NCBI GenBank assembly: GCA_020284085.1
Contig: JACEVL010000801.1
Location: forward strand, 192,501-256,500
Reading direction: 5' to 3'
DNA: 64,000 bases
From: Aporrectodea caliginosa
Taxonomy: Eukaryota; Annelida; Clitellata; Crassiclitellata; Lumbricidae
A program made the translations under genes and the position numbers. Positions within the stretch are counted from its first letter, which is position 1. Every line of letters starts with the position of its first letter. Positions 33,276-43,733 of the stretch are shown one piece after another. The notes beneath the pieces are model-generated. The model searched no databases. It worked only from the letters and a program-made list of their open reading frames with translations, and was not told where the DNA came from.

Positions 33276-34907
33276 AGTCGACATAATTTTCTTCCCCGGG
33301 CAGGTGAGAGTGTAATGATCTATAAAATCATTACTAGGGGTTATTTTTAGAATTGCTTGTGTTTGTCCCCTGAGACCTCTAGCGGTAGAAACGTGGCGAG
33401 CCGATGAAACGATGGTGTCGTGCTTGGCCTCGGTAGTTTCGCCGTTGATAGCATTATTATTGAAATTTTCCTTCAGCCGCTGATCACGCGCTAGGCACGC
33501 TCTGATACAGCAGCAGAACCACTGACTCATCCCCTACGTCATCGGTTTTCTGTCTTATTTCGTGTCCATATAAGGTTAGCATTTGGAGCAGGACTGCTGA
33601 TTGGTTGAAGTGTCTGAGTAGAGACCCTGCCACTAGTAAAATTTGTCACTTGCTGCCGAGACGTCCTAGAGGTTAGACCTGTATCGAAGGATTACCTAGG
33701 AGTCGAGCCAAGTCGTCCGAGATATCATTTCTTTTTGAGTCCCTGTTTTCGAAGTAGACTAGATAAGGAATTGAGAAACACTTGCGTTAGTCTCTTCCTA
33801 AGAGTTAAATAGTGCGCTATAGAAGTTTAAAGTAGAAACGAGTACGTTTGGAATAATATTGTCGATTGTCTGGATTATCTCTCTGTCGTCGTCTCCGCTA
33901 TTCGCTGGATTATCTTCTGTATTCGTAACCTATAATTGCCGTGGATTATCAAACATGTCCTTTGTTCCAAAGATGGGTAAATAATCATCTTTCTTTACTT
34001 TGAATTGATTGTAATTGCAAGTCACTGCCAGTAGAAACTGCATAGGATTAAGTTAAATGTTTTACTTGAATTGTTGTATATAATTGAGACTGTTTGTTGC
34101 ATAATCTTTAATAATAATTTCTAACTATGTCTCGTGAATCATTGCATTCTTTGGAAGTAAGTGAGCAAGGTGAAGTCAGGCCTCTTTCACCAGAGTTGCT
34201 TCGAGCCTCTATTCTTGAACGCGTGTTGGAAAGTATAGAAAAGGTGTCGGCTGGACAGAATAACTTAGACCGACGACTAAATGACCGACTAACTGACGTC
34301 ACTGCTGGACAAAACAACTTAACTGAAGGACAAAATAGACTAAATGACCGACTCACTGATGGACAAGACAAGATGGACAGGAGACTTACGGACCTGTTCG
34401 AAGGACAGTCTGAATTGTCTAGATCCCACTTTGAATTGTCTAGAATCCAATCTGAAATGTCTAAAGCTCAATCTGAATTGGCTGGAGACCAGAGAAGTCT
34501 GTTGGATAGAATAGAATTCCTAGAAGCAGATAGAAAAGTAAGTAAGGAAGTGAGTACCACTACGAACCCTGACTTTTCGGAACCTCAACCGGAAGTTGCC
34601 GAACTCCCTTCCGCCGCAGCCTTACCCTTGGAAACCTTCGTCAAGAAACCCCTAATAGCAGAATCGGATGGATTTGAACCCGAAACCCTAGGCCCACGTA
34701 GGAGCACTAGATTAAAGGATCGGCCACAGCCTGATTACCGTTTCCCTGTGAAACCTGGATTTAGACAGGAAACTGGGGCCAGACCTAAAGACTACTCTGC
34801 ATTATCGAACATCAGTAGAACTCAAATCTCACTTCAAAACGTTACCACTCCTTTACATAAACCGCCTGTAGTAGCGCACAGTCGGGGAGGAGATGGCGGA
34901 CGTCACA
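33276..34907 (+). repeat. 3' LTR (long direct repeat, right copy)
   Basis: Matches 28563-30194 at a constant offset of 4713. The only difference I found is C for A in the codon at residue 25 of the embedded ORF (about 34200). Similarity stops exactly at CA on the right; the flank continues AGGAGCACAGG-like host sequence. Purine-rich GGGCAGGTGAGAG just before TGTAATG is the best polypurine-tract candidate. Confidence 0.85.
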
Positions 34908-35032
34908 GGAGCACAGGACTGAAAGATGAGACTGACGGGCAGACCTCCGGCCTCCCACCAACAAACAGATCGGTATCGATCCAGATGCTTTCATCGCCTG
35001 TGATGAGAAGAAGTAAAAGACTGAGCGAGTGA
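34127..35032 (+). CDS. LTR-encoded coiled-coil ORF (3' copy), extended into flanking DNA
   Basis: 301 codons. Residues 1-260 equal the 5' copy except L at residue 25. After the LTR end the frame stays open for 41 more codons in flanking DNA and ends MRRSKRLSE, with HRSTGLKDETDG at the junction. That extension echoes the RRSTRLKDRP motif inside the LTR ORF. Either the target already carried a related sequence or the resemblance is chance. Nothing shows that this copy is expressed. Confidence 0.5.
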   Translation: MSRESLHSLEVSEQGEVRPLSPELLRASILERVLESIEKVSAGQNNLDRRLNDRLTDVTAGQNNLTEGQNRLNDRLTDGQDKMDRRLTDLFEGQSELSRSHFELSRIQSEMSKAQSELAGDQRSLLDRIEFLEADRKVSKEVSTTTNPDFSEPQPEVAELPSAAALPLETFVKKPLIAESDGFEPETLGPRRSTRLKDRPQPDYRFPVKPGFRQETGARPKDYSALSNISRTQISLQNVTTPLHKPPVVAHSRGGDGGRHRSTGLKDETDGQTSGLPPTNRSVSIQMLSSPVMRRSKRLSE

Positions 35033-35444
35033 TCTGCATCGTATAAAATCGAATGCCTGCCGAATGAATAATAAAATCACTTCGGACCTGAATATGAGAG
35101 GCAACTGCATCCAGTCCAGACTCCAGACCCGTAATGAAATCGCTGAGAATCCAATTACACAGCACCACCAATGCACCACAGGAAGCTGTTTCCCAACCAT
35201 CCATTGCCTCTTCCTCTGCACGTCTTCTTCCTACTTTGCCGCCTTATAATCCTGGTCCGTCTGCCTCTCTTGTTTCTGTTCATTGATTGCTGGAAAGACT
35301 CCAGTCGTATCTGTTGGACCTCATTAGTCGCACCTACGTGTTTCAAGAATTCACCAAAATTAATGTAAATATACACGTTTTCTATAGCGACCTGATGGTC
35401 TTGACCCGAATCATGTTACAATTAATTTATCGGCCGAGATCCTG

Positions 35445-36366
35445 GGGGCCGTCCATAAATGACGTCACGCAATTTTGCCCGATTTTGAACCCCCCCCCCT
35501 CGTCACACTTCGTCACAAAAAGTAACACCCCTCTGAAAATGACGTCACAAAGCTCTGACCGCCACCCCTAAAACCAAATTTCCATGGCGAAGCAAAATGC
35601 TCCTTGGGGCCGTCCATAAAGTACGTCACGCTCCAGGGGAGGGGGTTTAAGAAAGTGTGACAGTTTGTGACAGGGGGGAGGTCAGGCCATGTGTGACGTC
35701 ACACATTTATTTTTTATATTTTATTTATAATTTATTTTTATTTTTTTAGTAGAATTTCATAGCTTTAAAAATAATTTTCAAAAATTTTCTGAAACATTTT
35801 AATTAGTTTTATGTCAAAATAGCATGAAATGCATATCTCCTGAATGTGTTTTTCACGATTCCTCTCGCTAGGAGCGCTAGTAATAATGCTGTTGCGAAGC
35901 CTTGTTTATGTATTAGCCTTGCTTTCGGAAGTATTATTATTTCTATGTTCGAAAGTGTGACGTACTTTAGGGGGTCCGAGTTTTGTGACAGTTTGTGACA
36001 GGGGAGAGGGGGTAAAATGGTCAAAAATAGCGTGACGTACTTTATGGACGGCCCCTTCATGGAACAAATAGGGAAAGAATGAATATTTTAAAATCTAACG
36101 GTGACCAAATATTGAAATAATTAGAAAATTATTATTAATAGTGCCCGTATACATTAAAATAATTAAAAAATAGTGACAATTTAATCCACAAAATTAGTGC
36201 TGTTATTAATCAAATTAAATTGTTGTTAATTGTTAAATTTAATAACATATATATATAGACCTGGTGTGACGTCACACTTCTCAGACCCCCCACCCCATGT
36301 CACACATCGTCACAAATTTCCAACCCCCTCCCCCCTAGGTGCGTGACGTCATTTATGGACGGCCCC
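35445..36366. mobile_element. MITE (GGGGCCGTCC family, subtype ATGACGTCA), interrupted by a related MITE
   Basis: The left end is GGGGCCGTCCATAAATGACG and the right end is its inverse, TGACGTCATTTATGGACGGC followed by CCC. The subterminal region has repeated CGTCACA and homopolymer C tracts. A second element (35606-36055) sits inside. A diverged relative lies at 45872-46280. No transposase is present. Confidence 0.85.
35606..36055. mobile_element. Nested MITE (GGGGCCGTCC family, subtype AGTACGTCA), 450 bp
   Basis: Ends are GGGGCCGTCCATAAAGTACG and CGTACTTTATGGACGGCCCC, perfect inverted repeats of at least 25 bp. It splits the outer element. GTGTGACAGTTTGTGACAGG-type words near both ends mirror each other. 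Target duplication unclear (possibly TT). Confidence 0.85.
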
Positions 36367-36378
36367 TTGACCACCGCT

Positions 36379-36516
36379 CAGGCTGAGAATTGCCGGGGGC
36401 TGGGGGAGGTCAGCCCCTAGTCTTTCTTAGGACCCAATAGTAGTCTTCATTTCGCACCCCATTCCACGTGGATCAAAGTCTGGCCTGCGAGTTATTTTTC
36501 TACAATTCTCACACTG
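36379..36516. mobile_element. 138-bp hAT-like MITE, copy 2
   Basis: Same length as the copy at 12010-12147. Ends are CAGGCTGAGAATTG and CAATTCTCACACTG. Internal CCTAGTCTTTCTTAGGA is shared. It begins 12 bp after the preceding MITE ends. An exact target duplication is not evident. Confidence 0.7.
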
Positions 36517-36851
36517 TTGGCACCGCTACCTGTTTGAATGGGCGCCAGCCGCGCCACACTATGTTTTTAGTTGTCAAAAGAAGAGCTGGCGGGGAGTCGA
36601 AAATTTTACAGATTAGCGGAGTACACGAACGCAGGTTAAACTCTAATATTTTTAATATGTTTCACGCGGAACAACTGACGACTCATGAGATGTTTTAGTT
36701 TCGTGACCCGAACATCTTTTCAGTTAGCCTACCATAGCAGAGGGTTAGAAAAAGAGCTAGAGCTATAGGCTAGTTCACCTCCACCAACGTACCCCCCGCG
36801 ACAGCTGAAACGCTGGTGCTACGTCATTTAAGATTCCTGTATACGGACCGC

Positions 36852-37766
36852 GCTATAGCTAGGGCTGCCAACTTTTGATTTGGCCATTCCGGGACGCCGC
36901 ATTCGGTCGATATGCCATATCAAGTTCACCCTGTCCACACCACTCTTTGTAATGTAACGAACGTTGCGTCGGGCTAATGCCGGATCTACAGTCTGCTTAA
37001 AATAGTGGTTAATAATTGCAGTCAAATCATCAAAAGGCAAATGGCCTAGGCTATATTAAAAATTAGAATTAAAAAATATTCAAGAAGAAAACGTTTATTA
37101 AATTCTAATAACCTGCCAGAGTAACTAGGCTGATGAACCCAGCACGAGCGAAGTTCGTATAGGCCTAATTATTATTATAGGCCTAGGGCCTACATGCATG
37201 AAGATTGCAGATGTCATTTATTGGGTCTGCGACGAGACAGCAGAACTTCGCTTAAACTTACCAGCGTAGGCCTAGTCGATGCCGTTTTAAGCAGTTCGGT
37301 TCCAGATCATTGCGTACAAAGTCGTAGAACTCGGCACAAGTCATGTCAAAGTTATTTTTTGTCAACAGTCCCGCTTTAACAAGGTCGGTGCTCAGGCAAC
37401 AGTGATTGTCAGACTACATGCTAAACACTGTCCCGCAAAATGCGCTTGAAACGCGAACTGACAGTCTGCAGGATTTGCAACTAAACGATAAAAACGTCTA
37501 GAATGTCAGTGTTTTGTAAATTTTTGAAGACTTCAACGCAGCGTCTCGATTCGATGTTGACCCAACAACGTCAGGTCTGGTAGAGCTTAGAACGCACAAC
37601 TTCTCGAGTTTAGTGTGCGAAAACAAGAACAGCATTAATTTTGGTGAATTGGATGTCTACACCAAATTCCGGGACAATTGGGGATCAATCCGGGACACGG
37701 GACGCACAAGGCCGATTCCGGGACTGTCCCGGCGAATCCGGGACGGTTGGCAGCCCTAGCTATAGC
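36852..37766. mobile_element. 915-bp DNA transposon derivative with long terminal inverted repeats
   Basis: The left end is GCTATAGCTAGGGCTGCCAA and the right end is its exact inverse. The inverted repeat is at least 21 bp and includes a palindromic TATAGCTA, so the insertion boundary is ambiguous. CCGGGAC is repeated near the right end (37675-37745) and occurs as TTCCGGGACG at the left. Open frames inside are short and unrecognised. Confidence 0.65.
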
Positions 37767-38108
37767 CCAAGATTTAAATCTCTGAAATAAGCCGCCATCG
37801 GTAGGCTATGTGAACGGCCCTTGTGAACTATACATCGGCACGAACAGAGCCGCTTTAATCAATTTAGCTAACCTGGCCAGTGGCCCATAGGCCTACTAAT
37901 GAATGTATCCATCCGCATGTATACAGCATCTGCACGCTAATTCGGCAAAATTCTCTGTTGCTCTCCGCTAGCTGCAACCTTTTGTTGTATGTAGGCCTAC
38001 GTAATTTTCTCTTAATGTAGGTGTAGGCTACCACGGCTTATATCTATAGTAGGCCTAATGCTTCTATTACACAGATAGGCCTAAGATACCACTATACTTA
38101 ACAATACC

Positions 38109-38260
38109 GTAGGCTGCCTCTCAGTCTCTTACGGACTGCAGGGATGTTGACCTGATTACGGCTTGGTTTTGGTGTGCCATCGGTTGATGCCTTGTGCATT
38201 AGACACCGGTGCAAACGTGCAACAGAAGTTGCTAATTACATTAATTACATTACAAGTACG
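38109..38260 (+). repeat. LINE 3' end, copy with (ATTAC)n tail
   Basis: Shares GGCTGCCTCTC, TTGACCTGATTACGGCTTGG, TGTGCCATCGGTTGATGCCT and TTGCTAATTACATTA with 62131-62275. At 62 kb the same 3' region follows a LINE protein tail. Confidence 0.65.
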
Positions 38261-38274
38261 TCAGGGTTGTACAG

Positions 38275-39172
38275 CAGAGATGGGTAACTAATCGATTAGA
38301 TGCTAATCGATTAGCTAATCGATTAGACAAACAGCTAATTCTAATTCTAATCGATTAGCTGTCATCTGAAGCTAATTCTAATTCTAATTGATTAGCAATT
38401 GCAGCTAATTGCTAATCGAAAATCGATTAGCTGATCGATTAGCTGTCTGAAAATTAAGCGTTCATTAAGAATGAGTTTAGTAATATTGAGTTTGAAGAAT
38501 ATACTTCCTTACTTACTTATCTGAAGGCTGTTTCAAACTTCAATTATCTGTTCATGGCTCTATGTCCATTCTGCTCATGTAACACTGAACATTTTTCACG
38601 TTTTCATGTTCTTCGTCTCAGTCATCACTGTTTTTCTGCAGCCTCAGCTGCTATGGAACTTGTATTTAGTTCTGCTGGCTACGTCGTAAAAGCTAGGCGC
38701 AATAGGCTAAGTGATGCACTGATTCAAGATATGATAATTGCAAAATGCAATAGTGAGCTTTTGCAGTAGCAATGTCAATAACTGCAGCATGTATTGACCG
38801 ATGTGGTGTTGCCTGCCGGTATGTGGACTGTTCTCACATATAGCAGTTGTGCAACATAGGTATTGTAATAAGCTACAGATTTAGGCATTGTAATAGGCTG
38901 CAGCTATATGTATTTTAATAGGCTACAGCAACTAGCTGTAGTAACTTGTTGTGCTTTGATTAAAATTTGACAAATTCATGAAGGAAATATATACACTGTA
39001 TCAAACTATCGATATCTAATTCTAATTGCTAATCGATTAGCTGCTGATAATTCTAATTCTAATCGATTAGCTAGAAGCTTTTGCTAATTCTAATTCTAAT
39101 CGATTAGCAAATTTCAGGAGCTAATTCTAATTCTAATCGATTAGCAATTCTAGCTAATCGTACCCATCTCTG
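38275..39172 (+). mobile_element. Non-autonomous hAT element, 898 bp, with transposase C-terminus
   Basis: Ends are CAGAGATGGGTA and TACCCATCTCTG, a perfect 12-bp inverted repeat. The flanking 8-bp duplication is TTGTACAG (38267-38274 and 39173-39180), exact on both sides. Both ends are dense in the palindrome TAATCGATTA and in CTAATTCTAATTCTAATCGA repeats. It carries a remnant of the transposase dimerisation domain (38554-38769). Confidence 0.93.
38554..38769 (+). pseudogene. hAT transposase C-terminal dimerisation domain, truncated
   Basis: 71 codons ending in a stop. The stretch SAASAAMELVFSSAGYVVKA then RRNRLSDALIQDMIIAKCN matches the signature of the hAT C-terminal dimerisation region (SAxxERxFSxAGxxxxxxRxxL followed by a conserved helix). 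The BED finger, RNase H-like catalytic core and most of the protein are missing, so it cannot transpose on its own. Confidence 0.85.
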
Positions 39173-39785
39173 TTGTACAGGTAGGCCAATCTTATCATAT
39201 TTAGCTGAATGTTTCATATAGGTGAGGACATGAGTGTTTAAACCTGGATCCAAAATAAGACTGAAAATGAAAGAGCACACAATATCTTATTTTTATTTTA
39301 AAAGAAATGAACACGTCTGCATAGGCTGTTCACCTGAAAAGTTTGATCCATCTATACATTCTGAAGAAAATTTACTTAGAAACTAGAAAATTCGTGTAGA
39401 AACTAGAAAATTCGTGTACCGTAACAACGAGCAATAACTGCAAAACTCTCGAGTTATATAAAACCCATAAGCAACATGTTATGCTGATTAGTCAATAGCT
39501 GTCAGTCAACTGGCCTGTTAGCTGTTTGGTCAGGCAAAAATTAACTCAGCTCTGTAGTAATACCCTGTTATCTAACAGCACTTTTCACCTAAATGCAAAC
39601 TTGACAACCGTTCAACAACCGAACACTGCCTCGTAGTTCTGGCTTGACAATGAATTGCCAATTTCATGTGGTACTACGGGAATTTGAACCTCGCACAGTA
39701 AAGTACTGACTACTGATGTAGAACAGCTCTGTTATGGTCTTCATCTGTCAATTCTGTGCTAAGTACCAGCTTCAAAATCAGGCCT

Positions 39786-40003
39786 GGACAACAGTGGACA
39801 TTCTTACTTATTGTGCATTTATTAAGCGCCACTATACCATGATCATTTAATCTAGTGACAAAGCAGTGACCGATGATGCTGAGCAAACTGTGAGCGAAGG
39901 ATTTGCTCAAGGTCCTTACACAGTAACCATCTCAGAAGAGGCTCAAACTCAAACTCATCACGTTACAGGGCAACATTCTAACCGAATGGCTACAGTTTCT
40001 CGT
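39786..40003 (-). repeat. tRNA-derived SINE (family A), near full length
   Basis: On the minus strand: CCATTCGGTTAGAATGTTGC head, GTTACTGTGTAAGGACCTTG and CTTCGCTCACAGTTTGCTCA central domain, then GGTATAGTGGCGCTTAATAA as 3' tail. The tail word is a variant of the GCGC-TATATAA-type tail of other retroposons here. Confidence 0.7.
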
Positions 40004-41290
40004 ACTCGGCTACCGTGTTCCTGGGCGATGTGAATTCAGTTGACTGTAACTTCTTTGGTCCAGTCATGGATGTTAACACGACAAGTGTGAATAACATTCC
40101 GTACAGCTGGATTTTAAGGCAACGCTGGCACTACATAAATTCATGCCAGAGATTACACAGTACAGTGAACAAAATAACTGACAACTTATTACATACCAAG
40201 AGCAATTAGGCCTATAAGGTTATTCTCCAAAGCAATAAATTCTGCCAAAAAGATGCAGAAATGCTAAAAGGTTAATTAAAGCAATACATTTTGCTGTACA
40301 GTGTACATTCAGAATTTGCTTTCAGTTTATAGATTGAATTTGAGAAAACTAACAAGATTTTTGATTAAAACAATGAAATTAAGTAACTCAAGCAAAGACA
40401 CACAGTGGCTACTAATGTCAGTTTAAACACAAAAAATGTTGTTTAATTCTAGCCTCTCTTATATGCATATATTTGCTATAGCACTGCCTTTGGTAACCAT
40501 ATCAAGAACCGCCTTAAAAGTTTAAACAAGGTTGTGTTACAGCGAGTTTATCTTTTGATTCATGCCCCAGTCATGTTATGTTAGAATTACTTTAGAACAG
40601 AACATTTTCATAATGAGTGTCCTGTTACATCTAAAACCAATTTTAAAAACTGCCATTTTTCACGAGATTAAACGCTATCAAGGTATATGTGAACGATGAA
40701 GCAATTCTTTTGAACAGTTAATCTACAGGACTACATAAACTATGATACAATCACATTCTTACATGATAGCATAGCATTTAACCAAATTTCAAAATTTAAG
40801 CGATTTAACAGTACGTATTACTAAACATAAATTAAATAATGTCAGATCCATCAAAAATGGCTGTAATATAAATTTCAATTGTGCAAAGTAATCATTCTTA
40901 TATCAGTAGTTTCAACAAAGCACTGAAGCTACAATCCTGGATGCTAATATCCGTATGCTGACTGTTGTCCACCATTATAACTAGACACAACAACAAAGCC
41001 AAATTCATTGGCCCAGAGAAGCCCAAGGAAATCACTGTTACTTAAGAAATAAGGAACACTTGGCAAAACATTAATCAGCTGAAATTAGAAAAAGCACTCT
41101 TGAAGCATCTCACATCCAATATGCACAGAAGAATTACTAACTACATCCAAATAGCAAAATAATAAAGCTAATATCTTATGGAAATTTCAACAACGCTCAT
41201 GAATATCTAGAGTATACACGTTAATGAAACAGCTAAATTGCTAGGTACTTTTCAGAGTTTCTTGCATGTTATACGACCGAAAATCAGACT
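40004..41290. other. AT-rich stretch, probable 3' UTR/intergenic
   Basis: No ORF or repeat that I recognise. It lies downstream of the minus-strand membrane protein gene and may include its 3' UTR. I could not place a polyadenylation site. Confidence 0.4.
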
Positions 41291-43318
41291 TTAATATCCA
41301 GCTTCATGAACGTAAAAGATGGTGAGCGTCATGGCCGAAACAATGATCAACTTGTAGGCGCTGTTGAAAGCCAAGGCAATGGCTGATGATGGTCCATAGA
41401 TAGAATGGGGTGCTGAGAGGGCAGCATACAGACATCCTGCGAATAACCCCAATGCCACGGCATCCTGCCACTTGCGTACATACCAGTTCGTGCTGAAAAT
41501 ACACAAATATCGTTAACTGCATTTCTGAAAGGCTCAGTAAGGATGTTAATCAAAATGTTGATTTAGACAGTAAGTAGCCTCAACAATGGGATAGTACAAT
41601 GTAATTTAGATAAATTTTATAAACAAGTCTGTGTTGGAGTTTATAAAGTGAACAGCTGCAGAACAAATATGCATTAAGATGTCACTCAAGGTACCTATGC
41701 AACTTAAAACCTGAACAAATTTCATTCTAAAGCAAGCACTCCACGAGTCACACCACAAAGTTTATTTTTCTTTAATCAGAAGCAGTATACTTGCAAACGC
41801 CTTTTCTGCACTGGTCCGCAGAACAACACTTTTGGAAGCACTGCCTTGCATTACCAAACTATACTACAGAAACACGTATTATTATAAGAAAGCAAGTCAG
41901 TATATTAATACACTATATATCCATCAGCTGTACGAGTCCTGAGTCTTTCATAGCTAGTAACTATCTCTGCTATTCTGTTAATAGATACATGACACCAGTA
42001 AATTTTCCCCACTTTCATGATTTGAACTTCTAAATGAGTAAATTTACCAATCCTACCCAACTAACCTCTTATATCATCCTATGCCATTCTATTCAAAATT
42101 AGGACAAGTTGTGCATAGTAACATATTGTATTTGTTAATTTATATACCACCTTTTTTGGAACAAACTACTCAGAAGCACTCCCAGAATGAAATTCAAAGA
42201 TCAGATGAAACAGGCACGTCATACATACACACCATATTATGTTGCCTTAAGCATTTATCAAGCCACTTATATAGTGCCTTTCACAAACTCTGTCATTTAG
42301 AACAATCAGGAAGCCACACGGATATCCACTTGTTTAGAACAGTTATGTTGTCATAGCTTTGGTCTGGCGGTCCTTGCTGGGCCTAGCCCCTGCCTATCTA
42401 CGCGACCTCTGCTGCCCTACCTTGGGTGCTCCGGGTCGTCGCTCTCTCCGCTCTACTGAGCGGGGCGTGCTCATGGTCCCTTTGCCCGCACAGCTACTAA
42501 GCAGAATCGGGCCTTCTCAGTGGTTGGCCCCTCCCTCTGGAACGGGCTTCCTTTGACGCTGCGCTTGCATCCCAGAATCCACTCTGAATCTTTCTATACT
42601 TGCCTCAAAACTGTCCTTTTCAGCTGTGCTGTGGTCGGGAGCGCTTCTGAGTAGTAACCTTGAAGGGGCGCTATATAAAACTTTGTAATGAATGAATGAA
42701 TGAATGACTGTTTAATTGATCTTCCAGAAGAAAAGCAGTCCCATAAGCTAGCCTGACATGCAACCACATGTGGGTATTGTAATTGTAATTACAAATTCAT
42801 ATAGCACCTCGCCAAGAGACACTAATCAAAGGCGCCCATGAAGTGTTAGCGACTTCATTTTCTTAGACTCAGCATATTAGGGTGTGTGGCTAGTCCTCTC
42901 CCTTGCCATCTCATCTTCCCATCGACAGCGTACAGTCAGTGTATTCATTATAGCTCGGTTGGCTTGGGGTACAGGTGAAGTTGAAATCGTGTAACAAATT
43001 TCTGGCAGGTATTTGAACCCCGACCTTTCAGTTGACAGTCCAGCATGCTAACCTCTAGACTATCACACACCTCATAACTGATCTAAACAAGTGACTTCAT
43101 CATAAGCCATCTGTGAACAGAACCAAAAGTCTTAAAACTAACCTAATGATCCACTGTATGATAACTGCCAGAGCAAAGTCGGCAACCAGGGAAGGAATAA
43201 AATAACGTTCTTCCGGTTGTCTCCAGGGAAGAGCTTCTGAGTACAGAATATAGCTGATAACCTCGCCAACTAATGCTGCCACCAGAACAGCCACGTTGAC
43301 AGTGATCTTGATTGCCAT
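41291..43318 (-). CDS. Small multi-pass membrane protein, two coding exons, unrecognised
   Basis: Coding exon 1 is 43318-43143 (ATGGCAATCAAG start; donor ATTAG|GTTAGT). Coding exon 2 is 41492-41291 (acceptor TATTTTCAG; stop TAA). The join is in phase and gives 125 residues. About four hydrophobic segments are visible: 6-24, 44-58, 71-86 and 93-118. Loops contain SEALPWRQPEERYF and TNWYVRKWQD, and the C-terminus is FYVHEAGY. No signal peptide or known domain is evident. A 5' UTR exon border is likely at 43359 (acceptor TTCTGTTACAG). The intron contains a LINE tail and a SINE. It is divergent from the RMC1-like exon at 45508. Function unknown; intron borders and the absence of stops make it a real gene. 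Confidence 0.8.
42357..42706 (+). pseudogene. 5'-truncated LINE, C-terminal tail with (GAAT)n end
   Basis: One frame gives LAPAYLRDLCCPTLGAPGRR; after a frameshift near 42495 another gives AFSVVGPSLWNGLPLTLRLH and then [13 protein letters not shown] with a stop at 42654. The AFSVxGPxLWNxLP motif is typical of CR1-like LINE protein tails. The 3' UTR is very short (GGGGCGCTATATAAAA) and ends in (AATG)n. It lies in the intron of the minus-strand gene. Confidence 0.75.
42783..43079 (-). repeat. tRNA-derived SINE (family C), near full length, intronic
   Basis: On the minus strand: GATAGTCTAGAGGTTAGCAT (A box), GGGTTCAAATACC (B box), then GAGCTATAATGAATACACTG, AAGAAAATGAAGTCGCTAAC, and a tail GGTGCTATATGAATTTG with (ATTACA)n. 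Family member of 9949-10275. Confidence 0.75.
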
Positions 43319-43583
43319 CGCTTTGTATTCACAGTTTTGTAATATCAGGTGACTGACAGCTGTAACAGAAAGGGAACGTAAATTGACAAAAACGTCTCAA
43401 TGCCATGCAAAGGTTGCTTCACAAAAACCAGGTTGTTCACCACCAGAAAATAAAATGCAAAAGGAAGTCATTATTCATTCTGAATATTTCTGGGCACTAT
43501 ATATAAACTTCTGAGATGAACATTTATCAGCCTAGACTTGCCACTTTTAAGCTAGTTTCCAAATATTATTTTAATTCAATGCA

Positions 43584-43733
43584 GGCCCGCATTACGGGGG
43601 TGCTGCAGCACCCGGGCCTGCAGTTTTGAGGCCCTGCATTTTATATGTGTGCGGTGGACTGGTGGTTGTCAGAGGGGTCTCTGGAAGGTAATCACAGCAC
43701 CCGGGCCCGCAATAGCCTTAATGCAGCCCTGAC
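43584..43733. mobile_element. Possible small MITE (GCCCGCATTACGG family)
   Basis: GCAGGCCCGCATTACGG and GCAGCACCCGGGCC at the left are mirrored by AGCACCCGGGCCCGCAATAG and TTAATGCAGCCCTG at the right. The target duplication is not clear. Confidence 0.45.

Larger units (their letters stand above)
28563..34907 (+). mobile_element. LTR retroelement with ORF-bearing LTRs, Gag-protease only
   Basis: Two direct repeats of 1,632 bp (28563-30194 and 33276-34907) flank a 3.08-kb internal region. TGT...ACA ends would put the LTRs at 28598-30194 and 33311-34907. The 5' repeat ends in CA, followed by one base and an 18-base primer-binding site. The internal region encodes Gag plus a retropepsin and a pol-tail remnant. 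I find no reverse transcriptase, RNase H or integrase in any frame, so the element needs these in trans or is an internal-deletion derivative. The retropepsin and Gag style point to the Ty3/Gypsy group. The LTR ends are not flanked by a convincing target duplication. The two LTRs differ at only one position that I found, so the insertion is young. Confidence 0.85.

Noticed and set aside
29414..35032. LTR ORF as a duplicated host gene
   Set aside because: The exact stop of similarity at a CA end beside a tRNA-complementary primer-binding site, and the Gag-protease between the copies, identify the duplicates as LTRs.
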